The notes below the pieces were generated by a model. That model made no database searches and was not told the origin of the DNA. It saw only the letters and a list, made by a program, of their open reading frames with translations. Below are positions 8,564-20,419 of a stretch of DNA of 51,245 bases, piece after piece. The stretch is from positions 1 through 51,245 of the forward strand of contig JAHCIP010000007.1 of NCBI GenBank assembly GCA_026129165.1. Direction: 5' to 3'. Numbering within the stretch: the stretch's first letter is position 1; each line of letters begins with the position of its first letter. The stretch is from Anaerolineae bacterium (lineage in GTDB: Bacteria > Chloroflexota > Anaerolineae > Epilineales > JAHCIE01). Made by a program: the position numbers and the translations under genes.

Positions 8564-8567
8564 GAGC

Positions 8568-8933
8568 CTACTTTGGTAGTAACTTTCCAATTTTCTCTAG
8601 CAAGCGGGGGAGTTCGATCGGTTTTGTATCATAATCATCACAACCCGCCTCCAACGCTTTTTCCCGATCCCCTGACATGGCATGGGCAGTCAGGGCAATG
8701 ACGGGGATGGCGCTCGTGTCCGGGTCGGCTTTCAGCTGACGGGTAGCTTCCCAGCCATCCAGGACAGGCAAACTCATGTCCATCAAGATGAGCGCAGGCT
8801 GCTCGGCCTTCGCCATCTCGACCCCGGCCTGACCATCTACCGCAATGACAACCTCATACCCCTTGCGCTCCAGGCGCCGCGATAACATATCCCGGTTCAT
8901 CTCATTGTCTTCCACCAACAGCAGTTTGGGCAT
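8568..8933 (-). CDS. Single-domain response regulator (CheY/DivK-like)
   Basis: A protein of 121 residues, exactly one receiver domain. The acidic pocket is VEDNEMN, the phospho-acceptor Asp is in LILMDMSLP (about residue 52), the switch Thr is in VIALTAHA, and the Lys is in YDTKPIE. There is no output domain. SD GAGGAGG lies 6 nt before the ATG. It heads the four-gene module and lies 82 nt downstream of a hybrid kinase. It could shuttle phosphoryl groups between the kinases encoded upstream and the tandem-DHp protein encoded next (inference). Confidence 0.93.
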   Translation of the reverse strand: MPKLLLVEDNEMNRDMLSRRLERKGYEVVIAVDGQAGVEMAKAEQPALILMDMSLPVLDGWEATRQLKADPDTSAIPVIALTAHAMSGDREKALEAGCDDYDTKPIELPRLLEKIGKLLPK

Positions 8934-9015
8934 CCTGCACCTCCTCGTATCGTTAATACCTTATAGTACTCTGGGGAAGGTTAATCAGCGTGGATTATGT
9001 GGCGCGACGAGCAAC

Positions 9016-11778
9016 TTAGTGTATTACGGTAGAGGGTTGCCGAATACACGCCATTACCAGGCTTTGGACCTCAGTCAACCATGTCTCCCGCCCCAGGACG
9101 CCGTCCTGGGCGACTCGTTCAATATAGCCCTTGAGGCGCAGACGATCTTCTTGGGTCAGGTCCCGTGCCGTCACGACAATCACAGGGATATTACTCCATT
9201 CCGGGCGTTTGCGCAACTCTGAGACGACGGCAAACCCATCCAATTCGGGCATCATCAGGTCTAGTAATATCAACGTGGGCCGTTGTTCGGCCAGACACTC
9301 CAGGGCTACCCGCCCATTTTGGGCTTCGCGAATGCTCCACCCCTCTTTCTCTAGGATGCGCCGCAGCATATCGCGGTTTGTGGCGTCATCCTCGACAATC
9401 AATGCCGTGCCAGGAAGGTGCCCATCCTGGTATTTTTTCACTGTAGCGAGGAGACGGTCACGGCTGATGGGTTTAGTCAGGTAATCCGACACCCCTATGG
9501 CGTATCCCTGTCGTTGATTATCAACCATGCTTAACATGATCACCGGGATGTCGGTTAAGCCAGCATCCCCCTTGAGGGCGGCCAGAATGCCCCAACTGTC
9601 TTGCTCAGCTGTTAGATCGAGCGTGATGACACTTGGCTGTAGAGATTTAGCGAGCCGCAAGCCCTCTTCCCCCGTGGCAGCGGTTTCGACCTTCACCCCG
9701 TCATGACTGAGAGCGTGTTGGAGTAACGTACGCACGGCTGGATCATCGTCAATCACCAGGACAATGGGCTGGGCAGTCGTGACGGGTCGGGCCGCGTGGG
9801 TCGCAGACCCATTCACTACCGTCCCTTGAACGAGCCGCTCCGGCTCGTCTGGGTTGATCTCCGCAGTCATGCTCTGCGACGGCAGGTAAATGGTAAACGT
9901 CGAGCCGACGTTAGGCTCGCTCTCAACCGTCACATCGCCACCCATCATCTGACAGAAATGACGCGTCAGCGCCAGCCCCAACCCTGTACCGCCAAAGCGG
10001 CGGGTTGTGGAGGCGTCCGCTTGCGAGAAAGCCTGGAACAAGCGACTCAGTTGCTCGTCAGTCATGCCGATGCCAGTGTCGCGCACCCGAAACACAACCC
10101 ATTCGTCAGGTAGGTGAGTGCCCTCGGTCGAAGACGGTTTAGTGTCTGAGGCCGCCGCTTCCCCCTTCACCTTCGGCCCGCCCTCAGACGCCTTAATCCG
10201 ACCAACCTCCAACGTGATGACCCCATGCTCTGTAAACTTGGCCGAATTGCTGACCAGGTTATAGAGGGCCTGCCGCACCTTGGTAATGTCAGCGTACAGA
10301 GTCCCAATGGTCTTGGGATAATGAACCTCCAAGCGGTTAGACTTCTTTTGGACAAGGGGTTGGACGGTCATCACAATGTCATTGACCAGGGTGGCAATAT
10401 CGAAGGTCTCCAGATACAGCTCCATCTTGCCCGCTTCAATCTTGGACAGGTCAAGAATGTCGTTAATGAGCATCAAGAGGTGTTTGCCTGAGGTCTGGAT
10501 ACGTTGCAAGTCCGGGATGAAGTCTTGCTGGTCAACGTCTTCCGCTTCCTCCTGGAGCATCTCGCTATACCCGATAATGGCGTTTAGCGGGGTGCGTAGT
10601 TCGTGGCTCATGTTCGCCAAGAACGTACTCTTGGCCTGATTAGCCGCCTCCGCTGCCTCTTTTGCCCGCCGCAATTCCTCTTGCCGCTCCTGACGCTCGG
10701 TGATGTCACGGCCAATGACCGCCACCCCCGTGACTTCCTCATCTTTACTGATGATGGGGTTCAAGAAGAACTCAAAGTAGACAGGCCGACCCTCATCCTC
10801 GAACTGCAATACAGTGGAGAAGCGTTCGCCGCCCAATGCCCTGTCGTAGAGATTGGTCCATAGGGCTTGTACGTTGGGGGGCAGCGGCGCAATGATGTTC
10901 ATGCCGACATCGAGTGTGACGCCCATGGCTCGCTGCATTAACCCCTTGAAGGATGAGTTAACGGTGATGATACGATGCTCGCGGTCTACCGACCAGATGG
11001 CGTCACTGGTGTGTTCCGTAACCGCCACGAGATGAGCCTCGCTCGCCTTGAGGGCATCGGTAATCCCCATGAGCTGCTGGTTGGCGTCGCCCAGACTCTG
11101 ATTGAGCGCGACCAGCGGGTTGAACAGGTTCTCCTGGAGGATGGCCCGCGCGAAGATGAGGCTTGAAATGCCGGCGGCGAGGCTGCCCACGGGATAGGCG
11201 CCAATGACGGGAACGCGGACGAGGAGAACGCCCGCGAAGACGACCCCACCGCCTGCCAGGAGTGTCCAGGTCCGCTGGGTGCGGTGAAACAGCAGACAGG
11301 CCAAGGCCGCCACATAGAAAGCATAGGTCATCTGGGTGGCGAGCCGTCCCAATTCTTCAAACTGATAGGTCGCCAGCCCGGTGGCCGAGACCGTGAGGGT
11401 GATGACCTGGCCCTCATAGGCCAGGATCGAGATAATCAAGCGGCTGATCAACCCGACGCCTACCACTAACTTCATCCACCAGTAGCGCGACAGGCCCACG
11501 TAATGAGATAGGAACGCCAACAGCATGATACTGTTGAACCCGACGCCGGTGACAACGCCATAGTAGAAAAACAAGGGGCTTTGCCCCACCCCGGTCGCTA
11601 GGCGCAGCATGAAGTCGTTGGCGGCCCAGAAAATAATCGTCAGCAGGTAAGCCGCCATGAGTTGGTTCGTTCGCTGGCGCGGCGCCTGCCAGAATACCAG
11701 CAGCAGCATCGCCGTTGCGACGACGACGCTCAAGCCCGAGAAAATGAGGCCGATTAAGGTAATGCCGGTGATGGTCAT
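9016..11778 (-). CDS. Hybrid sensor histidine kinase: 7TM - PAS - HisKA - HATPase - REC - REC
   Basis: A protein of 920 residues. Seven hydrophobic helices fill residues 1-215, like the N-terminal 7TM sensor modules of some kinases. A PAS domain (about 245-362) ends with GRDITERQ. HisKA has the phospho-His at 392 (SHELRTP). HATPase has SNSAKF, RDTGIGM and GGTGLGLAL boxes. Two receiver domains follow (about 672-785 and 795-905), each with acidic pair, acceptor Asp and the TKP or equivalent Lys region. The second lacks a clear KP motif near its end (YIERVAQ). It sits in the middle of a run of kinase genes; a separate promoter candidate lies in the 142-nt upstream gap. Confidence 0.92.
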   Translation of the reverse strand: MTITGITLIGLIFSGLSVVVATAMLLLVFWQAPRQRTNQLMAAYLLTIIFWAANDFMLRLATGVGQSPLFFYYGVVTGVGFNSIMLLAFLSHYVGLSRYWWMKLVVGVGLISRLIISILAYEGQVITLTVSATGLATYQFEELGRLATQMTYAFYVAALACLLFHRTQRTWTLLAGGGVVFAGVLLVRVPVIGAYPVGSLAAGISSLIFARAILQENLFNPLVALNQSLGDANQQLMGITDALKASEAHLVAVTEHTSDAIWSVDREHRIITVNSSFKGLMQRAMGVTLDVGMNIIAPLPPNVQALWTNLYDRALGGERFSTVLQFEDEGRPVYFEFFLNPIISKDEEVTGVAVIGRDITERQERQEELRRAKEAAEAANQAKSTFLANMSHELRTPLNAIIGYSEMLQEEAEDVDQQDFIPDLQRIQTSGKHLLMLINDILDLSKIEAGKMELYLETFDIATLVNDIVMTVQPLVQKKSNRLEVHYPKTIGTLYADITKVRQALYNLVSNSAKFTEHGVITLEVGRIKASEGGPKVKGEAAASDTKPSSTEGTHLPDEWVVFRVRDTGIGMTDEQLSRLFQAFSQADASTTRRFGGTGLGLALTRHFCQMMGGDVTVESEPNVGSTFTIYLPSQSMTAEINPDEPERLVQGTVVNGSATHAARPVTTAQPIVLVIDDDPAVRTLLQHALSHDGVKVETAATGEEGLRLAKSLQPSVITLDLTAEQDSWGILAALKGDAGLTDIPVIMLSMVDNQRQGYAIGVSDYLTKPISRDRLLATVKKYQDGHLPGTALIVEDDATNRDMLRRILEKEGWSIREAQNGRVALECLAEQRPTLILLDLMMPELDGFAVVSELRKRPEWSNIPVIVVTARDLTQEDRLRLKGYIERVAQDGVLGRETWLTEVQSLVMACIRQPSTVIH

Positions 11779-11867
11779 GCGTCTCTCTTCGTCATATAGC
11801 GATATGCCGGCGTCCTGGGTAAACTCCTACCACCCAGCGGCTCTTCAGCCCCTTCAAAGATGGGAGG

Positions 11868-11896
11868 ATAGTACGCCAATTTGAGCAATTACGCAA
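11868..11896 (-). promoter_or_regulatory. Possible internal promoter before the 7TM kinase gene
   Basis: On the minus strand TTGCGT (11896-11891) and TACTAT (11873-11868) are 17 nt apart, about 90 nt upstream of the kinase start, in the longest gap (142 nt) of the minus-strand run. Match quality is modest, at 3 of 6 and 4 of 6. Confidence 0.3.
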
Positions 11897-11920
11897 CTGA
11901 CGCCTGAAATGGCAAGGTAT

Positions 11921-14900
11921 CTACTCCGCACTCAACCCCATCGGGTCGGTCATCGCTTCGACATGGGCAGGCAGACGGACGGTGAAGGTCGAACCCACCC
12001 CCATCGTACTTTCGACCGTCACATCGCCCCCCATCATTCGAGAGAAGCGACGGCTCAGCGCCAGGCCCAGTCCGGTCCCCCCATAGCGAACAGAGGTGGC
12101 GGCATCCGCCTGAGTAAATTCCTGGAACAGCCGCCCCATCTGTTCCGCCGTCATGCCAATGCCGGTGTCACTGACCCTAAAGATGACCCAATCGCCTTGT
12201 CCATCGCTGCCCGGCGCGCGGGTCATGTCAAGGGTAATCGTCCCCCGCGTCGTAAACTTGGCGGCGTTGCTCAGCAGATTGAACAGCGACTGCCGGACCT
12301 TCAGCAGATCGGCCTGCATGCCCCCTATGTTCTCGACGCCTTGGATCAGTAGACGGTTCGCATTCTTCTCGATGAGGGGCTGGATAACAGCGGCGATGTC
12401 TTGCACCATCGCGGCAATCTCGAAAGGCTCTATATTCAACTCCATGCGCCCGGCCTCGATCTTCGAGAGGTCGAGCACATTGTTGATGAGCGACAGCAGG
12501 TGTTTGCCTGCTATGTTAATCTTCTGGAGGTCAGGGACAAAGCTGAATAACTCTTCGTTCTCAGCCTCCTCTTGGAGCAATTCGCTATACCCGATAATCG
12601 CATTCAGAGGCGTGCGCAGCTCATGACTCATGTTCGCCAGGAATGTACTCTTGGCGCGGTTCGCGGCGTTAGCCGCGATCTGCGCCTGCTGCGCCGCCTG
12701 GTAAAGCTGCGCGTTGTGGATCGCTATTCCGACACTGGCGGCAATCGTCGTGAGCAGGCGGACATCGGCGGCATCGAAGATACAGTCTTGCTCCGTATTC
12801 TGGACGCTGATGACGCCAATCGCCACGTCGCCCAGCATGATCGGGACGCCCAGGAAGGAGCGCGCCCGCGTTCCAATCCGAGGCTGGTCCAGCTGGCTGA
12901 AGTCCTGGTCCTGCTGGAGCAGGAGCGCCTGACGCATATCAATGATCCGAGAGGTCAGCCCCTCGCCAAAGGGCATAGACGGCTCACTCCTCGGCGCCCC
13001 ATCCTCGACGTAGTACGAAAATTCAATCAGGTCGGTTACGCGGTCGTACAAGGCGACATAGACAATCTGGGCGTCAAACGTTTCACGGATCTTCTCACCC
13101 ACCAAGTGGATGAGGGCGCTGAGTTCAAGTTGAGAGGCGAGGGCCTGGCCGATGCTATTGATGATGCCCAATTCGGCGGCTTGCTCCGACAAGGCAGTGT
13201 TAGCCGTCTGAAGCTCCGCCGTCCGCTCGACCACGCGCTCTTCGAGCGTATGCGCCCAAGCAGCCAGTTCTCGATTGACGCGCACGCTCGCCTCGTACAG
13301 GCGAATATTTTCAATGGCAGTCGCGGCCTGGGTCGCCAGGAGACTGAGCAGGTCCACGTCGGTCTCTGAGAAGCGTCCGGTGACGGTGGCATTGTCGGCG
13401 TAGATAATGCCGATGACCTGCCCGCGCGCAACGAGCGGGATACCCAGGACGGAACGGGTGTCCAAGGGCATGGGCTGGTCCGGGGAGGAGGGCTGACGGT
13501 TGAAGGCGGCCGACTGAAGGGCGACATCCTGCCACAGGACAGGCTGGCGGGACTGCGCCACCTGGTTGAGCAGGGAGGCCTGAGACCGAACCGCCTCATC
13601 CACCGCAATGCCTCGGGCGATCACACGTGGTTGGCCGTCTTCTAGCAGCGCCTGATCCATGAGCATGAGGAAGCCGCGCTCGGCGCCGCTCCATTCGATC
13701 ACCTCATCCATGATGAAGTTGAGCAAGGCGACGGGGTCACGCTGTTCGTTCATACGGGCGCTGATGTCGAGCATGCGCTTGAACTTGTCCTGGAGCCTGG
13801 CCCCCTCAGCCGTCGTCAGGCGGGCCGGGTCTGGCGCAGGGGCGAGGTGCCGGCGCGCGGCCTCCAGGGTCCACTCGGCCAGGATAGCGCGATTGATCTC
13901 GACCTTATTCAGATAGTTGCGCCGCAAGCCTTCATCGCTCAGCGTCGCTATACCCGAGAGCATGATGTCATGCGCGCGCTGGAGGCAGGCCCAGGCCGCA
14001 TCCTCCTGCTGGGGGCGAGCATCGGGTGGGGCCGCGCGGAGGACCTGGTAATGGAGCCAAAAGGCATCCTGAGCCGGGTAATCGGAACTGACACCGGCGG
14101 CTTCGAGACGGACGACGGCGTCCAGGGTATGCTCATACGCGGCCGGCCAGTTGTCCAGCGCCAGGTAGGTAGCGCCGAGCCAGGCCAACGCCGCGGCCTG
14201 ATTGGCTGAGATACCCAGGTCCCCCGATAGTTCACCCGAGCGCTGGAAGAGGCCGACGGCCTCCGTGAGGTAGGTGAGGCGGTCCGCGTCGTCGTCGAAC
14301 TGGCTGGCGGCGAGGGCGACGCGCCCTAAGCCTAACCAGGAGCAGGCTTCCATTTGGCGGTCACCAATGGCTTGCGCCAGGCTACAGCCCTCTTCAAAGG
14401 CCTCCTGCGCCAACCTATATTCGCCCAGCTCCAGGTAGACGCGCCCCAAACTCTCCAGGCAGGCTGAGAGCATGAAGCGGGCTTCGGTAGCACGGCCCAG
14501 TTGGACAGCCCGTTCGATGTAATCGCGGGCCTTATGATACAGCCCCAGACGCCAATAGACTAGCCCCAGGTTGTTATAGACGCCGATCTGGCGGTAGCGC
14601 TGGTCCACCGCCTCGTAGAGGGCGAGGGCGCGTTCGTAATAGACACGCTGCTGCGCCTGGTCACTATCAGCCGCGCCCAGGGCATTGAGGACGTTGGCCT
14701 CGCCCTCTCGGTCGCCCAGGATGCGGTAGAGATGGCGAGCCTGCTCGAAGAATTCGCGTGCCTCAGCGGGGCGTCCCTGCTGGAAGGCCGCCCGACCCAA
14801 CCACCACAGGTTACGCGCCTCACCCTGTTGGTCATTTAGCTCTCGGTGTAGCTCCAGTGCCGCCTGGTGGTAGAGCGCCGCCTGGTGGTAGTCGCTCAGC

Positions 14901-15370
14901 CGCATGGCCGCTTCGCCGAGGGCGGTCAGGGCCTGGGCTTCCCAGGCTATGTTACCTGCCTGACGAGCGAGAGCCAGCGCCCGGTCGGCCACCTCGCGGG
15001 CCTCAGCCGCGTTGCCTACGCGCATCGCCAGTTCGACCTGCTGGCGCAGAGCCTCTATCTGCCGCCCCACATCGCGCAGACCCTCGGCCCGCCGCACCAT
15101 CTCGGCCACATCGGCCGCCGCCGAGGCGAAGTCGTTGAGCCGGACATAGCATTCAGCCCGACCTGCCAGTAACTCGTATACAGTGGTCGCCAGCTCTGTT
15201 TGCCCGTCCGCCAGGGCCAGGGCCTGGCTATAGCGCTCAATAGCTGTCTCGTTAGCCTGCGCGGTGCGGGCCTGGTCGGCCGCGAGTTGAAGCGCCAGCA
15301 GAGCCGGACTGACCTCTCGCGAGCCAGTCCGAGCGCTCTCACCTACTCGCCGCCGTGTTTGAGACTCCAT
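11921..15370 (-). CDS. Soluble sensor histidine kinase: TPR - GAF - GAF - HisKA - HATPase
   Basis: A protein of 1149 residues with no membrane segment. Residues about 25-500 are TPR-type helical repeats (for example [34 protein letters not shown]). The first GAF domain is about 560-720 and a second about 775-905, separated by a coiled coil that includes [16 protein letters not shown]. HisKA phospho-His is 916 (SHELRTP). The HATPase boxes [16 protein letters not shown] and GGTGLGLAL are intact. The protein ends after the ATPase domain with no receiver. SD AGGAGG lies 8 nt before ATG 15370; the preceding kinase gene stops 36 nt upstream. TPR-GAF kinases are cytoplasmic and sense protein partners or small ligands. 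Confidence 0.92.
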   Translation of the reverse strand: MESQTRRRVGESARTGSREVSPALLALQLAADQARTAQANETAIERYSQALALADGQTELATTVYELLAGRAECYVRLNDFASAAADVAEMVRRAEGLRDVGRQIEALRQQVELAMRVGNAAEAREVADRALALARQAGNIAWEAQALTALGEAAMRLSDYHQAALYHQAALELHRELNDQQGEARNLWWLGRAAFQQGRPAEAREFFEQARHLYRILGDREGEANVLNALGAADSDQAQQRVYYERALALYEAVDQRYRQIGVYNNLGLVYWRLGLYHKARDYIERAVQLGRATEARFMLSACLESLGRVYLELGEYRLAQEAFEEGCSLAQAIGDRQMEACSWLGLGRVALAASQFDDDADRLTYLTEAVGLFQRSGELSGDLGISANQAAALAWLGATYLALDNWPAAYEHTLDAVVRLEAAGVSSDYPAQDAFWLHYQVLRAAPPDARPQQEDAAWACLQRAHDIMLSGIATLSDEGLRRNYLNKVEINRAILAEWTLEAARRHLAPAPDPARLTTAEGARLQDKFKRMLDISARMNEQRDPVALLNFIMDEVIEWSGAERGFLMLMDQALLEDGQPRVIARGIAVDEAVRSQASLLNQVAQSRQPVLWQDVALQSAAFNRQPSSPDQPMPLDTRSVLGIPLVARGQVIGIIYADNATVTGRFSETDVDLLSLLATQAATAIENIRLYEASVRVNRELAAWAHTLEERVVERTAELQTANTALSEQAAELGIINSIGQALASQLELSALIHLVGEKIRETFDAQIVYVALYDRVTDLIEFSYYVEDGAPRSEPSMPFGEGLTSRIIDMRQALLLQQDQDFSQLDQPRIGTRARSFLGVPIMLGDVAIGVISVQNTEQDCIFDAADVRLLTTIAASVGIAIHNAQLYQAAQQAQIAANAANRAKSTFLANMSHELRTPLNAIIGYSELLQEEAENEELFSFVPDLQKINIAGKHLLSLINNVLDLSKIEAGRMELNIEPFEIAAMVQDIAAVIQPLIEKNANRLLIQGVENIGGMQADLLKVRQSLFNLLSNAAKFTTRGTITLDMTRAPGSDGQGDWVIFRVSDTGIGMTAEQMGRLFQEFTQADAATSVRYGGTGLGLALSRRFSRMMGGDVTVESTMGVGSTFTVRLPAHVEAMTDPMGLSAE

Positions 15371-15400
15371 CCGCCCCGCCTCCTGGTCTCTAGCTTCCGC

Positions 15401-15428
15401 GATCAGCTATCGGCTCTCAGCGATCAGA
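15401..15428. repeat. Degenerate heptanucleotide repeat (nnTCAGC type)
   Basis: Four imperfect 7-bp units (GATCAGC, TATCGGC, TCTCAGC, GATCAGA) span the stop codon of the CHASE4 kinase. They match the 7-bp period and TCAGC core of the array at 32002-32029. Confidence 0.45.
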
Positions 15429-17332
15429 TGTGAGTCTACGAGCCGCTGGGAATCCACGACTAACGGTTCAGGGTCCAAACTCTGCTTGGGACCCTCCACC
15501 TCCGCTGGTAGACGGATGGTGAACGTAGTGCCAGCCCCTGGCTGACTTTCGACTGTAATGTCGCCGCCCATCATCCGACAGAAGCGCCGACTGAGGGCCA
15601 GCCCTAGTCCCGTTCCACCATATTGGCGCGTCGTGGAACTATCGGCCTGGGTAAAGGGCGCAAACAACTTATCCATCTGCTCGGCTGTCATCCCGATACC
15701 AGTATCACTAACTGAGAAGATAATCCAGTCGGGAGCCGAGGCAGTGGCGTTTCGGCCCCGCTCCCGGCCGACCGCCAGGGTAATCGTCCCCCCGTGCGTA
15801 AATTTCGCCGCGTTACTCAACAGGTTGAACAGGCTCTGGCGCACCTTGGTCACGTCGGCGCGCATCTGCCCCATATCAGGGGGACAGGTGACCTGGAGCG
15901 TGTTCTCGCGCTGTGCGATGAGCGGCTCGATGACCATAACGGTGTCGCGCACAATGTCAGCGATGGCGAAGGTCTCGATATAGAGGTCCATCTTGCCCGC
16001 TTCAATCTTTGAGAGGTCGAGGACGGCGTTGATCAGGCTGAGTAAGTGCCGCGCCGCCGCATTAATCTTCTCCAAGTCAGTGGTCAAGGCAGGATTGGTT
16101 AAGGCGATATCCGACGCCTGGGCGTCCTCCTCGAGCATCTCGCTATAGCCAATAATGGCGTTGAGCGGGGTGCGCAGTTCGTGGCTCATGGTAGCGAGGA
16201 AGGTACTCTTGGCCCGACTGGCTTCGAGAGCTTGATCGCGGGCTGTGAAGAGTTCCTGGTTGAGGTGACGGAGACGTTCCTCTGAGTCAGCCAAGGCACT
16301 GAGCATGGTGTTGATATCTCTCGTCAGGCCCGACAGCTCATCATCACCGACGACGGGGAGCCGCAGGGAGAGGTCGCCCTGCTCCGTCACGCGGCTGACC
16401 CCGGCGCTCAGGCTGGCGACACGTCTGAGGACAAATAGCTCCAGCAGCAGGATCGAGAGCAGGCCGAAGACCAGCCCCGCCGCTAACACGGACATGAGCA
16501 AGTAGCGTAGGGTGAGCTGGCCCTGCTGGTAGATAGGACGCGGCATCTCAACGCGGACCATAAGGCGGGGCTGACCGTCAATATCAGATAGAATAGTATA
16601 GCCCGCCAGAGTTGCGCCGTCGAGCGGCTGGGTGATGATGGGAGACGCCGGCGACAACTGCTGACGGACCTGTTGAACTTCCGGGGGCAGCGACTCGGAG
16701 TCGAGACGATAGAAAGTTAGCGGGAACTGCGTTCGCTTGGAGAGCTGTTCAATCATCGGCGCATCGAGATAGCGCCCCATGATGAGGACGCCGCGCGGCG
16801 GGGCATCCTCGGCGCTGTTCAAGATGGGCCGCGCCGCGACGAGGAGCGGCCCATCCGGCAACATCACCAGCCCCTTGACTGGCGTTTGAGAGGTGGCTAC
16901 TTGGACGAGCGGACCGTTAGAGTCAAGATACGCTTGCAAGCTCGCCGCGAGCGGCTGGGATACGTGCGTCTGCAAGTCAAAACTCTCACCAAAGACTAGA
17001 CGACCAGAAATGTGACGGTAGACAATCAGGTTGAGCTTGAGGCGAGAAATAGCATCGTCCGTGAGATTGGAGGTACGATACACTTCGTTCCCGTCCTCAA
17101 CATAGGTATAGCTGTCGTCCCAGGAAGCCCAGTCACGGACTGTGTAGTCAATCTGGTTAATCTCATTCCCGATGGCCGCCACGACACGTGCGACGTTCTC
17201 GCTCCCTGTCTGGTCCTCGCTGGCGGTAAAGCCGGCGAGTAGGATAGACGAGACAGCAACATAGAGCACAGCGAGCAGCGCGCCGAGCGTTAGAACGCTG
17301 ACGACAACCGACTTCCAACGTAACGTCATCAC
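15407..17332 (-). CDS. Sensor histidine kinase: CHASE4 - HAMP - HisKA - HATPase
   Basis: A protein of 641 residues. It has a TM helix (about 8-33), an extracytoplasmic CHASE4-like domain (about 44-260, with the typical [13 protein letters not shown] motif), a second TM (about 277-300) and a HAMP linker to about 350. HisKA has His384 (MSHELRTP), and the HATPase has intact [15 protein letters not shown] and GGTGLGLAL boxes. There is no receiver. The GTG start overlaps the stop of the preceding kinase by 4 nt; an ATG one codon later would overlap it by 1 nt (TGATG). Both imply translational coupling. The last codons lie in a degenerate heptad repeat (about 15401-15428). Confidence 0.92.
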   Translation of the reverse strand: MMTLRWKSVVVSVLTLGALLAVLYVAVSSILLAGFTASEDQTGSENVARVVAAIGNEINQIDYTVRDWASWDDSYTYVEDGNEVYRTSNLTDDAISRLKLNLIVYRHISGRLVFGESFDLQTHVSQPLAASLQAYLDSNGPLVQVATSQTPVKGLVMLPDGPLLVAARPILNSAEDAPPRGVLIMGRYLDAPMIEQLSKRTQFPLTFYRLDSESLPPEVQQVRQQLSPASPIITQPLDGATLAGYTILSDIDGQPRLMVRVEMPRPIYQQGQLTLRYLLMSVLAAGLVFGLLSILLLELFVLRRVASLSAGVSRVTEQGDLSLRLPVVGDDELSGLTRDINTMLSALADSEERLRHLNQELFTARDQALEASRAKSTFLATMSHELRTPLNAIIGYSEMLEEDAQASDIALTNPALTTDLEKINAAARHLLSLINAVLDLSKIEAGKMDLYIETFAIADIVRDTVMVIEPLIAQRENTLQVTCPPDMGQMRADVTKVRQSLFNLLSNAAKFTHGGTITLAVGRERGRNATASAPDWIIFSVSDTGIGMTAEQMDKLFAPFTQADSSTTRQYGGTGLGLALSRRFCRMMGGDITVESQPGAGTTFTIRLPAEVEGPKQSLDPEPLVVDSQRLVDSHLIAESR

Positions 17333-20300
17333 TCAGTACTCATACGCGTGAGCCGGGAATGTACTTCAGCCAACACAGCCTCGCGGCTGGCCTCCCCTTT
17401 CTGAATAATCTTCTCGACATAGCCGTTGAGACGCTGCCGCTCGTCAGGACCGATATCGCGGGCGGTCAAAACGACAATAGGGATGGTGGCCCATTCAGGC
17501 CGCTGTTGGAGGGCAGCGGCGAATTCAAAGCCATCCATTTCGGGCATCATCAAGTCGAGCAAGATCAAGGCTGGTGTATTCTGGGCGATGCTAGCCAGGG
17601 CGACACGTCCATTCTCAGCCTCCTGGACGACAAAGCCCTCGCGCGTCAACGTTTGCTTGACCAACTGCCGCGTCCCGGCATCGTCCTCGACGACCAAGAC
17701 GTTGGTAGGCGCGTGAGGGTGACGATACTTCTGCAAAACGAGGGCGAGCCGATCGCGGTCAATCGGCTTGGTGAGGTAGTCGGACGCCCCCAAGGCATAG
17801 CCCAGGTTCTGATCATCCACGATGGTAAGCATAATCACGGGGGTCTCGGCCAGGGCGGGGTCAGACTTGAGAGCCGACAGCACAGCCCACCCATCCATGT
17901 CGGGCATCATGACATCGAGGGTGATGGCGTTGGGCCGCAGCTGTTGGGCCAGCCGTAGACCTTCCTCGCCACTGTGCGCGGTAACTACTTGCCAGCCTTC
18001 ACGAGCAAGCAAGCGCTGCAGCAGGTTGCACATGGCTGGATCATCATCAATGATGAGTACGGTCGGCCGCGTGGGGGCGCTGGCGTCCCGCGTTGAGCCG
18101 TTGGGGGCGCCCAGGCCGCCCTGAGCCTCAGGGCTGACAGGCGAGGCAGGGATCTCTCGCGGAGTAGACGGTGTGGCTCCCGCCCGTACCTCTACCGGCA
18201 GACGGATAGTGAAGGTGGAGCCAACCCCCACTTCGCTCTCCACCATCACGTCGCCACCCATCATGCGGCACAGGCGGCGTGTCAGGGCTAAACCAAGGCC
18301 CGTGCCCCCATATTGACGTGTGGTTGAGGCATCGGCCTGGGTAAAGGCCTCGAACAACTTACCGAGTTGTTCCGATGTCATCCCGATACCCGTGTCCCGT
18401 ACGCGGAATGTCATCCACCCTGACCAATCAGCGTCAGCCTCCGCTGCTGACTCGTCGGCTACCTCCATGGACCGCCTCACTTCATCCGGCTCCCGGCTCA
18501 CCTCCAGGGTGATGGCGCCATGCTCGGTAAACTTGCTGGCGTTGCTCAAGAGGTTAAACAGAGCCTGGCGAACCTTAGTAAGATCGGCGCGCATGTCGCC
18601 CACTGTGTCGGAACAGTAGACCTCAAGCTGATTGTCTCGCTGTTGGACGAGCGGCTGAATGGTCGTCACTACCTCCCGGATCATGGTGGGGACATTAAAT
18701 GTCTCTAGGTAGAGTTCCATCTTGCCCGCTTCGATCTTGGACAAGTCGAGGATATCATTGATGAGGGACAGCAGATGTCGCCCGGCCGCCTGGATGCGCT
18801 GCAAGTCTGGGGTCAGCTCAGCCTGCCCAAGATCCTCCACCTCCTCTTGCAGCATCTCGCTGTAGCCGATAATGGCGTTGAGGGGCGTGCGCAGTTCATG
18901 GCTCATGTTCGCCAGGAACGTGCTCTTGGCCTGGTTAGCCTGTTCCGCCGCCAGGCGAGCGGCTTGGGCCTCGCGCATACTATGACGCAACTCCCCCGTG
19001 CGTTGCTCAACTGTCCGCTCGAGGGTCTGGTTGAGGGTCTCCACATGCTGGCGCGCCGCCACCTCCGCCGCTTTGAGGCGGTGCGCCTCAGTCTGCGCCG
19101 CTTGCTCAGCCGCGATACGCTCGGTCAGGCTGGCCGCCATGGCGTTGAAGCTATGGGCCAGGCTGCCCAGTTCATCCTTGCGCCGCAAGTTTACGCGGCG
19201 GCTCAGGTTACCGGCGGTAATCTCGCGGGCTGTTTGCATCAGTTGATAAATAGGAGCGCTGAAGGACCGGGCCATCCACGCGCCCAGCAAAGAGGCCAGG
19301 AGCAGCGCCCCCAGACTCACCAACAGGGTGACACGGAGCGCGTCGGTCATGGGGCGGAGCGCCTCGTCGCGCTCCTGATGAACGATGAGCGTCCAACCCA
19401 GGTTCGTTACGGCCGGGTTGCCTGTCTTATCCGTGACCGGCCGCCACTGGAGGAGGTTCGGCTCGCCCTCCCACACGGTATCGGCTGCCTGGGTAGACGA
19501 CTGGAAGGTCGCTTGCAGGTCAGGCGCAAGGGGGGCAAACGTCGAAGCATCCAGGGTAAGCAGCTGATGGCCGGGCAACAAGAGGTCGGCATGCACCTTA
19601 GCGCCCGCTTGAACCTGGTCGAGAGCCTCGATGAGGGGGGAGACACGCAGAATAGCGCGTAGAATGCCGACGGCGGCGCCGTCCACCCGACTGTAGACCG
19701 GGACGGCGATAGTCATGGCCGGCGGGGAGCCATCTGCTGGGAACGCGGGCTGACCGATAAAGACGGCTCCCTGGCCGTTATTCCAGGCCGCCTGCCACCA
19801 GGCTTCCTGATCGTAAATGTAGTAGGGGGTCCGCCGCGTCGCGCCCAGGACGGCCCCAGACGCATCGGTCACCATCACTTCGACACAGTCGGGGCAGACC
19901 CGTTGAAATTCCTTCAACTCCAGGGCGACCGCGCCACTCAAGCGGGCCTGTATGAGGCCGTCGTTGTCGGCCGCCGCCCTCCACTGTTGTTCGAGCGCGG
20001 CCCGCTGCGCCTTCACGACGGCTTGATCACTCGGATAGAGGAGGCTGGCGGCGCGGGCCGTCTCATGAATTACCTGGTTCAAGCCCAGGATTTGCAGCGT
20101 CTCAACTTTGCCCATGAGCAGATCGCCCATGGCCTGCGCCTCGGTAGCCGCTCTGTTCCCCAACACCTTATACACATAGGTCGTCAGTTCAACTTGCAGC
20201 GTGCGGTAGCTGAAGAGGGCGACGCCAGCTACACACAGCACGGCCACCCCCACAAAGGCCAGGTAAAACTGGGTGCGCAATGGGAATTGGATCCGTGAGG

Positions 20301-20352
20301 ACGGAGAGGTTTCACTCGCCTCTTGCCAGGGCACACGAGGATTCAAATCCAC
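17329..20352 (-). CDS. Hybrid sensor histidine kinase: double Cache - HAMP - HisKA - HATPase - REC - REC
   Basis: A protein of 1007 residues. TM1 is about 28-48, the extracytoplasmic Cache-type sensor about 50-335 (includes [14 protein letters not shown] and the MTIAVPVY strand), TM2 about 338-360, HAMP about 362-415, then a coiled coil. HisKA phospho-His is 485. The HATPase boxes are intact ([26 protein letters not shown]). Two receiver domains follow (about 755-870 and 880-1000). The first is canonical ([16 protein letters not shown]); the second keeps [11 protein letters not shown] but, as in the 7TM kinase, ends VEKIIQKG rather than with a KP loop. Start codon is GTG with SD GAAGGA 6 nt upstream. 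The stop overlaps the CHASE4 kinase start. Confidence 0.92.
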   Translation of the reverse strand: MDLNPRVPWQEASETSPSSRIQFPLRTQFYLAFVGVAVLCVAGVALFSYRTLQVELTTYVYKVLGNRAATEAQAMGDLLMGKVETLQILGLNQVIHETARAASLLYPSDQAVVKAQRAALEQQWRAAADNDGLIQARLSGAVALELKEFQRVCPDCVEVMVTDASGAVLGATRRTPYYIYDQEAWWQAAWNNGQGAVFIGQPAFPADGSPPAMTIAVPVYSRVDGAAVGILRAILRVSPLIEALDQVQAGAKVHADLLLPGHQLLTLDASTFAPLAPDLQATFQSSTQAADTVWEGEPNLLQWRPVTDKTGNPAVTNLGWTLIVHQERDEALRPMTDALRVTLLVSLGALLLASLLGAWMARSFSAPIYQLMQTAREITAGNLSRRVNLRRKDELGSLAHSFNAMAASLTERIAAEQAAQTEAHRLKAAEVAARQHVETLNQTLERTVEQRTGELRHSMREAQAARLAAEQANQAKSTFLANMSHELRTPLNAIIGYSEMLQEEVEDLGQAELTPDLQRIQAAGRHLLSLINDILDLSKIEAGKMELYLETFNVPTMIREVVTTIQPLVQQRDNQLEVYCSDTVGDMRADLTKVRQALFNLLSNASKFTEHGAITLEVSREPDEVRRSMEVADESAAEADADWSGWMTFRVRDTGIGMTSEQLGKLFEAFTQADASTTRQYGGTGLGLALTRRLCRMMGGDVMVESEVGVGSTFTIRLPVEVRAGATPSTPREIPASPVSPEAQGGLGAPNGSTRDASAPTRPTVLIIDDDPAMCNLLQRLLAREGWQVVTAHSGEEGLRLAQQLRPNAITLDVMMPDMDGWAVLSALKSDPALAETPVIMLTIVDDQNLGYALGASDYLTKPIDRDRLALVLQKYRHPHAPTNVLVVEDDAGTRQLVKQTLTREGFVVQEAENGRVALASIAQNTPALILLDLMMPEMDGFEFAAALQQRPEWATIPIVVLTARDIGPDERQRLNGYVEKIIQKGEASREAVLAEVHSRLTRMSTE

Positions 20353-20419
20353 AGCTCATCCTTCACTACCCACGTCAACCTGGAAGCGATTGACGATGGG
20401 GGACTGAAACATTTATCAA

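Noticed and set aside
3962..8933. Plasmid or chromosome partition locus (ParA-type)
   Set aside because: No ParB gene or centromere-like repeats are present, and the neighbours are signal-transduction genes.
18775..19662. 295-residue plus-strand ORF
   Set aside because: It is antisense to the Cache kinase and shows no protein features.
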